DNA of 6,937 bases from NCBI GenBank assembly GCA_947500965.1, contig CANMWW010000113.1:1-6937 (forward strand), read 5' to 3'. Origin of the DNA: Alphaproteobacteria bacterium (GTDB lineage Bacteria > Pseudomonadota > Alphaproteobacteria > CACIAM-22H2). Every line of letters starts with the position of its first letter. Positions within the stretch are counted from its first letter, which is position 1. Positions 1-4,661 of this stretch are shown in pieces. Made by a program: the position numbers and the translations under genes. The notes under the pieces were generated by a model. It saw only the letters and a program-made list of their open reading frames with translations. It was not told the DNA's origin and ran no database searches.

Positions 1-218
1 AGGGCGAGAAGGGCGTCTACAACGCGAAGACCGGCCTCGCCCTGCTCACGGGAGCGGTCAAGCTCACGCGCGGCTCGAGCCAGGCGAATGGCGACTTCCT
101 CGAGCTGAACCTCAACAACGGCCTCTACAAGCTGGGCTGCAGGCCCGGCACGGGATCGTCCTGCGTGCGCGGGCTCTTCGTGCCCGACCGGCAGGGCGAA
201 GGGACGCAGAGACGATGA
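1..218 (+). CDS. lptA: LptA, periplasmic LPS transport protein (3' end only)
   Basis: Only the last 71 residues are present, read from base 3 to the TGA at 216-218. The visible part (EKGVYNAKTGLALLTGAVKLTRG, then a FLELNLNNGLYKL stretch, then VRGLFVP) matches the end of the OstA/LptA beta-jellyroll repeat. In this family a strand pair ending in 'GxVKLTRG' is followed by a 'VNLxTG' turn and a short hydrophilic tail. LptA forms the periplasmic bridge carrying lipopolysaccharide from the LptBFGC inner-membrane complex to LptD in the outer membrane. The signal peptide and N-terminal half lie outside the window. Its stop codon overlaps the lptB start (ATGA), so the two are probably translationally coupled, and LptB is the ATPase of the same pathway. 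The tail holds two cysteines (codons 138-140 and 162-164). Assignment rests on a short fragment plus the neighbour, and that neighbour makes it strong. Confidence 0.85.
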   Translation, partial: GEKGVYNAKTGLALLTGAVKLTRGSSQANGDFLELNLNNGLYKLGCRPGTGSSCVRGLFVPDRQGEGTQRR

Positions 219-997
219 GCACGAGCCAGACACCTCAAGCCGCCGCCGCCAGCGGCCCGATGCTGGTCGCGGACAATCGCGGCCTCGTCGCGACCAAGCT
301 CGGCAAGCAGTTCAAGAAGCGCCCGGTCGTGCGCGAGGCCAGCCTGCGCGTCCAGCGCGGCGAGGCGGTGGGCCTGCTCGGGCCCAACGGCGCCGGCAAG
401 ACGACGTGCTTCTACATGATCACGGGCCTGCTCACGCCCGACTACGGGACGATCAGCCTCGACGGCGTCGACGTCACCGGGCTGCCGATGTACCGGCGCG
501 CGCGGCTCGGGATCGGCTACCTGCCGCAGGAGGCCTCGATCTTCCGCGGCCTCACGGTCGAGCAGAACATCCGCTCCGTGATCGAGGTGGTCGAGAAGGA
601 CCGCGTCCGCGGCGAGGCGATGCTCGAGGACCTGCTGGCCGAGTTCTCCATCTCGCACCTGCGTCGCACGCCGGCGCTGGCGCTGTCCGGCGGCGAGCGC
701 AGGCGCACCGAGATCGCCCGCGCGCTCGCCTCGCAGCCGAGCTTCATGCTGCTGGACGAACCGCTCGCGGGCATCGACCCGATCGCGGTCGGCGACATCC
801 GCGACCTGGTCAAGCACCTCAAGGACCGCGGCATCGGCGTTCTGATCACGGACCACAACGTGCGCGAGACTCTCGACATCGTCGACCGCGCCTACATCCT
901 GCACGACGGCAAGGTCCTGATGGAGGGCTCCCCCGAGGAGATCGTCGGCGACGCCAATGTCCGGCGCGTCTATCTCGGGGAGCGCTTCTCGCTGTGA
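215..997 (+). CDS. lptB: LptB, ATPase of the LPS export ABC transporter
   Basis: This 260-residue cytoplasmic ABC ATPase powers LPS extraction from the inner membrane with LptF, LptG and LptC. The nucleotide-binding motifs are complete. Walker A GPNGAGKTT is at residues 56-64, the Q-loop Gln at 105 (YLPQEASIF), the signature LSGGERRR at 157-164, Walker B FMLLDEP at 177-183 with catalytic Glu182, the D-loop at 185-188 and the switch His at 214 (TDHNVRET). The text 'YLPQEASIFRGLTVEQNI', 'LSGGERRRTEIARAL' and 'LLDEPLAGIDPIAV' is diagnostic of LptB among ABC ATPases. It is about 20 residues longer than E. coli LptB because of an Ala/Ser-rich N-terminal extension. The ATG at 215 is preferred because it overlaps the lptA stop and has a GAAGGGA-like ribosome site upstream. 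An internal ATG at 260 has no such site. No key residue is missing. Confidence 0.97.
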   Translation: MSTSQTPQAAAASGPMLVADNRGLVATKLGKQFKKRPVVREASLRVQRGEAVGLLGPNGAGKTTCFYMITGLLTPDYGTISLDGVDVTGLPMYRRARLGIGYLPQEASIFRGLTVEQNIRSVIEVVEKDRVRGEAMLEDLLAEFSISHLRRTPALALSGGERRRTEIARALASQPSFMLLDEPLAGIDPIAVGDIRDLVKHLKDRGIGVLITDHNVRETLDIVDRAYILHDGKVLMEGSPEEIVGDANVRRVYLGERFSL

Positions 998-1019
998 GCG
1001 CCGGCGCGCGCTGAACGCC

Positions 1020-2570
1020 ATGCCGCCCCCAGCAGGCAGGACCATCGGGCCGCGCCTCGACCTGCGCCAGTCGCAGGCGCTGGTGATGACGCCGCAGCTG
1101 CAGCAGGCGATCAAGCTGCTGCAGCTGTCCAACGCCGAGCTGGTCGCCTTCGTCGAGACCGAGCTGGAGCGCAACCCGCTGCTCGAGCGCGAGGACCCGG
1201 ACGGCCCCGCCGAGCCCGTGGAGCGCGCCGCCGACCTGCGCGAGGCCGCGCCGATCCTGGACCCGATCGCGGGCGGCGGGTCTGCCTCGCCCGCGGGCGA
1301 CGACGCCGCGCCGCGCGACGAGGCCCCGCTCGACGCAGATTTCTCGAACACCTTCGACGAGGGGCCCGGCGACTCGCCCGACCTCGGTGGCTGGGATGGC
1401 CCGGGCGCGCGCATGGGCAGCGGCTCCGGCGGCGGAACGGACTTCGACGACGGCGACTTCGCCTTCGAGAACACGCTGACGCGCGCCAAGACGCTGCGCG
1501 AGCACCTGCTCGACCAGGTGGCGGTCGAGATCCGCGACCCGGTCGACCGCATCCTCGCCGAGCAGCTGGTCAACCAGGTCGACGAGGCCGGCTACCTGCA
1601 GGCCGACGTCGAGCAGGTGGCGGCGGCGCTGCGCTGCCCGGTCGAGCGCGTCGAGCGCGTCGTCGCGCGGCTGCAGCGCTTCGACCCGCCGGGCATCTGC
1701 GCGCGGTCGCTGCGCGAATGCCTCGCCCTGCAGCTGCGCGAGCGCGACCGGCTCGACCCGGCGATGGAGGCGCTCCTCGACAACCTGCCGCTGCTCGCCA
1801 GGCGCGACATCCCGGCGCTGCTCAAGGCCTGCGGCGTCGACGCCGCCGACCTCGCCGACATGGCCGCGGAGATCCGGGCGCTGGACCCCAAGCCCGGCCA
1901 GCGCTTCGACGGCGCGGCGGCCCAGCCGATCATCCCCGACGTCCTGATGCGGCCGGCCTCGGGCGGCGGCTGGATCGTCGAGCTGAACCAGGACACGCTG
2001 CCGCGCGTGCTGGTCAACCTGCGCTACCACGCGCGCGTGAACGGCCGGCTGCGCGGCCGCGGCGACAAGGAATTCCTCGCCGACCAGCTGCAATCGGCGA
2101 ACTGGCTGGTGAAGTCCCTGCACCAGCGCGCCCAGACGATCCTCAAGGTCTCGAGCGAGATCGTCCGCCAGCAGGACGCCTTCTTCGCCCATGGCGTCCA
2201 GTTCATGCGCCCGCTGGTCCTGCGCGACATCGCGGCCGCCATCGAGATGCACGAATCGACCGTGAGCCGCGTGACGACCAACAAGTTCCTCGCCTCGCCG
2301 CACGGCGTCTTCGAGCTCAAGTACTTCTTCACCTCGTCGATCTCCGACACGGCCGGCGGCGAGGGCCACTCGGCCGAGGCGGTGCGCCACCGCATCCGCG
2401 CGCTCATCGACGCCGAGGCGCCGGCCAAGGTGCTTTCGGACGATGCGCTCGTCGACATCCTCAAGGCCGAGGGCATCGACATCGCGCGGCGCACGGTCGC
2501 CAAGTACCGGGAAGCCCTGCACATTCCGTCCTCGGTGCAGCGGCGCAGGGAGAAGGCGCTCGGCCTCTAG
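1020..2570 (+). CDS. rpoN: RNA polymerase sigma-54 factor RpoN
   Basis: This 516-residue sigma-54 directs RNA polymerase to -24/-12 promoters, where opening needs an AAA+ enhancer-binding activator. Region I (about residues 10-58) contains LRQSQALVMTPQLQQAIKLLQLSN, the Gln/Leu-rich activator-interacting segment. Region II (about 59-150) is acidic and low in complexity, with a Gly/Ser run followed by DFDDGDFAF, as usual for this variable linker. The core-binding domain follows (about 155-340). A helix-turn-helix lies near 400-424 (LRDIAAAIEMHESTVSRVTTNKF). The RpoN box ARRTVAKYRE at 489-498 is exact and reads the -24 element. The ATG at 1020 begins just before the conserved region I. An upstream in-frame ATG at 957 lies inside lptB and adds non-conserved residues. 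No clear Shine-Dalgarno precedes 1020, so translation may depend on coupling to lptB, which ends 22 nt upstream. Linkage to lptB, hpf and ptsN is the classic proteobacterial arrangement. Confidence 0.97.
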   Translation: MPPPAGRTIGPRLDLRQSQALVMTPQLQQAIKLLQLSNAELVAFVETELERNPLLEREDPDGPAEPVERAADLREAAPILDPIAGGGSASPAGDDAAPRDEAPLDADFSNTFDEGPGDSPDLGGWDGPGARMGSGSGGGTDFDDGDFAFENTLTRAKTLREHLLDQVAVEIRDPVDRILAEQLVNQVDEAGYLQADVEQVAAALRCPVERVERVVARLQRFDPPGICARSLRECLALQLRERDRLDPAMEALLDNLPLLARRDIPALLKACGVDAADLADMAAEIRALDPKPGQRFDGAAAQPIIPDVLMRPASGGGWIVELNQDTLPRVLVNLRYHARVNGRLRGRGDKEFLADQLQSANWLVKSLHQRAQTILKVSSEIVRQQDAFFAHGVQFMRPLVLRDIAAAIEMHESTVSRVTTNKFLASPHGVFELKYFFTSSISDTAGGEGHSAEAVRHRIRALIDAEAPAKVLSDDALVDILKAEGIDIARRTVAKYREALHIPSSVQRRREKALGL

Positions 2571-2598
2571 GGGCGGAACGCAACGCGAACCCGCGAAA

Positions 2599-2627
2599 TT
2601 GACTTCCCCGGGACGGAAGCCTATACC
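2599..2627 (+). promoter_or_regulatory. Sigma-70-type promoter for hpf-ptsN
   Basis: TTGACT at 2599-2604 and TATACC at 2622-2627 are separated by exactly 17 bp. They match the housekeeping -35 and -10 hexamers at five and four of six positions. The site lies in a locally AT-enriched patch of an otherwise extremely GC-rich intergenic gap, 72 nt before the hpf start codon, so transcription would begin near 2634 with a leader of about 65 nt. It would let hpf and ptsN be transcribed independently of lptB-rpoN. The site is called by eye; no start site has been mapped. Confidence 0.6.
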
Positions 2628-2643
2628 CCGCGCCCGTCGAGAC

Positions 2644-2664
2644 CGGGGGTCGCCCCGACCCCCG
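2644..2664 (+). promoter_or_regulatory. Perfect 9-bp hairpin in the hpf leader
   Basis: CGGGGGTCG at 2644-2652 is the exact reverse complement of CGACCCCCG at 2656-2664, with a 3-nt CCC loop. If transcription starts near 2634, the hairpin sits at about +11 to +31 of the hpf mRNA and ends 34 nt before the start codon. There is no T-run after it, so it is not a standard intrinsic terminator. It could stabilise the 5' end, act as a DNA operator, or attenuate read-through from rpoN. The inverted repeat is certain; its function is unknown. Confidence 0.45.
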
Positions 2665-2698
2665 CTCCGCGAACCATTGAGACGAAACGGCTCCTGCG

Positions 2699-3295
2699 AT
2701 GCAGCTTTCCATAAGCGGCAAGCATCTCGACATCGGCGAGGCGCTCACGGCCCATGTCGGGACGAGCCTGTCCGCGGTCGTCGAGAAGCATTTCGGCCAG
2801 GCGCTCGAGGGCCGCGTCGGCTTCGCGCGGGTGCGCCACCTCTTCCGCGCCGACATCGTCGTCCATCCCGCCCGCGGCATGGTCGTTCGGAGCCATGGCG
2901 AGGCGGCCGACGCCTACGCCGCCTTCGATTCCGCGGTGCACCGGCTGGAGACGCGCCTGACCCGCTACAAGGGCAGGCTGGTCGAGCGCCGCCGCCTCGC
3001 CGAGCGCGACGCCGGCGAGCCCGCGAGCGCCCAGGGCTACCTCGTCGACGCCGCGCGCGTGGCGCTCGACGATGGCGGCGCCGAGGACCGCGCCCATGGC
3101 GCGCCCGCGATCATCGCCGAGACCATGCACGAGGTCGCCACGCTGAGCCTGCCGGAAGCGGTGCTCCGCATGGACCTCGCGGACGAACCGGTCCTCCTCT
3201 TCCGCAACAGCAGCCATGGCGGCTATGGCGTCCTGCACCGGCGCCCCGACGGCTCGATCGGCTGGATCGACGCCGGGCCCCTTCCCCGCGGCTGA
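2699..3295 (+). CDS. hpf: Long-form ribosome hibernation promoting factor
   Basis: This 198-residue protein has the two-domain layout of long Hpf. The N-terminal S30AE (YfiA/RaiA-like) domain spans about 1-95 and begins MQLSISGKHLDIGEALTAHV, with basic and aromatic residues toward its end (ETRLTRYKGRL). A variable Ala/Asp/Glu-rich linker follows (about 100-145). The C-terminal dimerisation domain spans about 148-193 (LSLPEAVLRMDLADEPVLLFRNSSHGGYGVLHRRPDGSIGWID). Long Hpf binds the decoding region of 30S subunits in stationary phase or starvation. Its C-terminal domains pair to join two 70S ribosomes into an inactive 100S dimer. The start is fixed: a TGA at 2678-2680 closes the frame just upstream and no other start codon lies between. 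No convincing Shine-Dalgarno precedes it; the nearest GAG is 17 nt away. Its own promoter and a leader hairpin lie upstream, and ptsN follows 38 nt downstream, as is common in Proteobacteria. Confidence 0.95.
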   Translation: MQLSISGKHLDIGEALTAHVGTSLSAVVEKHFGQALEGRVGFARVRHLFRADIVVHPARGMVVRSHGEAADAYAAFDSAVHRLETRLTRYKGRLVERRRLAERDAGEPASAQGYLVDAARVALDDGGAEDRAHGAPAIIAETMHEVATLSLPEAVLRMDLADEPVLLFRNSSHGGYGVLHRRPDGSIGWIDAGPLPRG

Positions 3296-3333
3296 CGGCC
3301 CCGTCGCGCCCGGCCAGACAAGAAGCAGAAACC

Positions 3334-3795
3334 ATGGAAATCACCGACCTCGTGACGCCGGCCGCCGTGGTCGCCTCGCTGAAGGCGACCAGCAAGAAGC
3401 AGGCCCTGCAGGAACTGGCGCGGCGCGCAGCCGAGCTGACGGGCGAGCAGGAGCGCGCGATCTTCGACGTGCTGCTCGAGCGCGAGCGCCTGGGCACGAC
3501 GGGCGTTGGCGACGGCGTCGCCATCCCGCACGGCAAGCTGCCCAACCTCAGGAAGCTCGTCGGCATCTTCGCGCGGCTCGAGCGGCCGATCGACTTCGAG
3601 GCGATCGACGAGCAGCCGGTCGACCTGATCTTCCTGCTGCTGGCGCCGGGCACGGCGGGGGCGGACCACCTCAAGGCGCTGGCGCGCGTCTCGCGCCTGC
3701 TGCGCGACCGCCAGATGCGCGAGAAGCTGCGCGGGTCGGAGACGCGCGAGGCGCTCTACGCGCTCCTCGTCGAGCAGCAGGCCTCCGCCGCCTGA
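3334..3795 (+). CDS. ptsN: PtsN, EIIA-Ntr of the nitrogen phosphotransferase system
   Basis: This 153-residue cytoplasmic PTS EIIA type-2 domain protein is the terminal phosphoacceptor of the PtsP-PtsO-PtsN relay, which regulates rather than transports (potassium uptake, nitrogen/carbon balance and stress responses in various Proteobacteria). The phosphorylated histidine is His66 in GVAIPHGK, within 'TTGVGDGVAIPHGKLPNL'. The second conserved active-site histidine is His112 in 'ADHLKALARVSRLLRD'. Length fits the family (about 150-165). The ATG at 3334 gives the conserved opening MEITDLVTPAAVVASLKATSKKQALQEL; the reading frame stays open far upstream through hpf, but that part is out-of-frame shadow. 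It follows hpf by 38 nt and probably shares its transcript. It is the last gene of the left block, and its stop lies only 15 nt from the end of the convergent DUF1150 gene. Confidence 0.96.
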   Translation: MEITDLVTPAAVVASLKATSKKQALQELARRAAELTGEQERAIFDVLLERERLGTTGVGDGVAIPHGKLPNLRKLVGIFARLERPIDFEAIDEQPVDLIFLLLAPGTAGADHLKALARVSRLLRDRQMREKLRGSETREALYALLVEQQASAA

Positions 3796-3829
3796 CGGCG
3801 GCGCGGCCGGTCAGTGGACGCTGACCGGC
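3785..3829. terminator. Tandem hairpins at the ptsN/DUF1150 convergence (candidate terminator)
   Basis: Two perfect inverted repeats lie side by side. CCGCCG (3785-3790) pairs with CGGCGG (3796-3801) around the ptsN stop codon. GCCGGTCAG (3806-3814) pairs with CTGACCGGC (3821-3829), a 9-bp stem with a 6-nt TGGACG loop that includes the DUF1150 stop codon at 3811-3813. Convergent genes with only 15 nt between them need some termination here. Neither stem has a T-run, so Rho-dependent or T-tract-free termination is the more careful reading. The repeats are certain; the function is inferred. Confidence 0.4.
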
Positions 3830-4038
3830 ACCATGCCGTTCTGCAGCACCGCCGCGTAGGCGAGGTCGCGCGTCTCGGCCTCGGCCACGGTGCCGCCATC
3901 GGCGGCGTGGATCTCGAAGCGCAGGCTCCCGCCCTCCGGCCGCTCACGGACATAGGCCACCTGGTCGATGCCCAGCGCCGCGAAATCCTCGGGGGAGAGG
4001 CGGATGAAGTCGCGCCCCGTCTCGTCGTCCATGCGCAT
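3811..4038 (-). CDS. DUF1150 family small protein
   Basis: This 75-residue acidic protein has no signal peptide or membrane segment. The pattern LSPEDFAALGIDQVAYVRER near the start, FEIHAADGGTVAEAETRDLAYAAVLQNG in the middle and the terminal PVSVH match the DUF1150 family, which is found in Alphaproteobacteria and has no established biochemical role that I know of. The start at 4038 (MRMDDE) is preferred because GAGGGA lies 7 nt upstream. A second ATG two codons in (4032) is the alternative. That ribosome site directly follows the hsp20 TGA, which lies 11 nt upstream of the start, so the two genes are very likely translationally coupled. The recurring pairing with Hsp20 genes suggests a proteostasis or stress role, but that is inference from context only. 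The family call is from recognised text, without a profile search. Confidence 0.85.
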   Translation of the reverse strand: MRMDDETGRDFIRLSPEDFAALGIDQVAYVRERPEGGSLRFEIHAADGGTVAEAETRDLAYAAVLQNGMVPVSVH

Positions 4039-4049
4039 CCGTCGATCCC

Positions 4050-4487
4050 TCAGTTCCCGCCGGGCTTGCGCGCCGGGGTTTCCATGTCGCGGATCTCGAT
4101 CCGGCGCACGCGCGTCGCGGCGGGCGGGCGCTCGAGGTCGATGTTGAGCAGGCCGTTGTCGAGCGTGGCGCCGGTCACCTCCAGCCCGTCCGCGAGCACG
4201 AAGCTGCGCTGGAACTGGCGCGCGGCGATGCCGCGATGGAGATAGACCCGGTCCTCCGGCTCCTCCTGCCTGCCGCGGACCACGAGCTGGTTGTCCTCGA
4301 CATGGACGCTGAGGTCGGCCGCGGTGAAGCCGGCCAGCGCGAGCGTGATGCGGATGCCGTTCTCGCCGCGCTGCTCGATGTTGTAGCGGGGATAGCCGTC
4401 GCCGGACTTCGCGATCCGGTCGAGGGTGCGCTCGAATTCCTCGAAGCCGAGGAGGAGCGGATGGTTGAAGACCTGGAGGCGGGGCAT
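4050..4487 (-). CDS. Hsp20/IbpA-type small heat-shock protein
   Basis: This 145-residue small heat-shock protein is an ATP-independent holdase that binds unfolding proteins in the cytoplasm and keeps them available to DnaK/ClpB. The short N-terminal arm (1-33, NHPLLLGFEEFERTLDRIAKS) is the form typical of alphaproteobacterial class A proteins. The alpha-crystallin domain runs from about 34 to 125 (YPRYNIEQRGENGIRITLALAGFTAADLSV through the signature-like LDNGLLNIDLERP). The C-terminal oligomerisation motif I-x-I is IEI at 130-132. The start at 4487 is supported by GAGGGAG 5 nt upstream on the minus strand. The frame stays open for over 1.7 kb farther upstream, but that is antisense shadow of the amidase gene. 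It leads a two-gene operon with the DUF1150 gene. An RpoH-like promoter and a leader able to hide the ribosome site fit heat induction at two levels. No residues appear missing. Confidence 0.95.
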   Translation of the reverse strand: MPRLQVFNHPLLLGFEEFERTLDRIAKSGDGYPRYNIEQRGENGIRITLALAGFTAADLSVHVEDNQLVVRGRQEEPEDRVYLHRGIAARQFQRSFVLADGLEVTGATLDNGLLNIDLERPPAATRVRRIEIRDMETPARKPGGN

Positions 4488-4545
4488 GCGGGCTCCCTCT
4501 GCGAGGCAAGCGGTTGGCCGGGGCCCGCGAGGGCGCCCCGGATGC
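4488..4545 (-). promoter_or_regulatory. Candidate ROSE-like RNA thermometer in the hsp20 leader
   Basis: On the minus strand the presumed hsp20 leader can form two hairpins. The first (4541 to 4518) is very stable: CCGGGGC pairs with GCCCCGG, then after one bulged G two more GC pairs close a CTCGC loop. The second (about 4509 to 4493) pairs TTGCCTC with the Shine-Dalgarno GAGGGAG across a GCA loop. It gives C-G, U-A, C-G, C-G, a G-G mismatch, then U-A and U-G. A stable 5' hairpin followed by an imperfect hairpin with a G-G opposition at the ribosome site is the layout of ROSE elements, known upstream of alphaproteobacterial small heat-shock genes. The ROSE core (U-U/C-G-C-U) is matched except for its last base. 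Pairing is seen by eye; thermosensing is inference. Confidence 0.4.
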
Positions 4546-4551
4546 GAGGCG

Positions 4552-4580
4552 ATATGGGAGCCTGCCCGAGGCACATCAAC
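4552..4580 (-). promoter_or_regulatory. Heat-shock sigma (RpoH)-like promoter for hsp20
   Basis: On the minus strand GTTGAT (4580-4575) is followed after 16 nt by CCCATAT (4558-4552). This resembles sigma-32 promoters, which have a CTTGAA-type -35 and a CCCCAT-type -10. The -10 part fits best; the -35 matches four of six positions. Transcription would start near 4545, giving a leader of about 57 nt that contains both hairpins described for this gene. No housekeeping-type promoter of comparable quality is seen on this strand in the gap. Confidence 0.45.
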
Positions 4581-4661
4581 CCGCGCGCGCGAACCTTCCG
4601 CGCGGCGCGAAGGGCGGTCTAGGATGCCGGGGAATTGCCAGCGAGCCCCCGGGGGGAGCCC

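Noticed and set aside
957..1019. Upstream ATG giving RpoN 21 extra residues.
   Set aside because: It lies inside lptB and the extra residues are not part of the conserved sigma-54 region I. The ATG at 1020 places the conserved segment normally.
125..1573. Minus-strand open frame of 482 residues opposite lptA, lptB and rpoN.
   Set aside because: Low-complexity Ser/Arg-rich translation, antisense to conserved genes, with no motif or ribosome site.
1643..1670. Short tandem repeat of GTCGAGCGC in rpoN.
   Set aside because: It encodes ERVERVV in a normal helical part of sigma-54 and is ordinary codon-bias repetition.
846..2522. Long minus-strand open frame (558 residues) opposite lptB and rpoN.
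   Set aside because: It is antisense to two certain genes, has a repetitive Arg/Ala/Val/Asp composition with no recognisable domain, and is explained by extreme GC content removing stop codons.
2443..3333. Open + strand frame reaching from rpoN through hpf into ptsN, as if PtsN had a 297-residue N-terminal extension.
   Set aside because: This part overlaps hpf in another frame and is Arg/Pro/Gly-rich shadow. PtsN from 3334 already has the full family length.
4596..4625. Housekeeping-type promoter for the amidase (TTCCGC, 18 nt, TAGGAT).
   Set aside because: The -35 matches only three of six positions and the -10 four of six, which is too weak to claim. The amidase promoter remains unidentified.
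4622..4638. Possible sigma-54 promoter (GG then TTGC) before the amidase gene, tempting because rpoN is nearby.
   Set aside because: The GG and GC doublets are 13 nt apart, not the required 10, and no TGGCAC-like -24 element is present.
4646..4658. CCCCC directly followed by GGGGGG at the amidase ribosome site, as a possible translation-blocking hairpin.
   Set aside because: The arms are adjacent, so forming a loop costs pairs on both sides and leaves a very short stem. It may be chance in GC-rich DNA.
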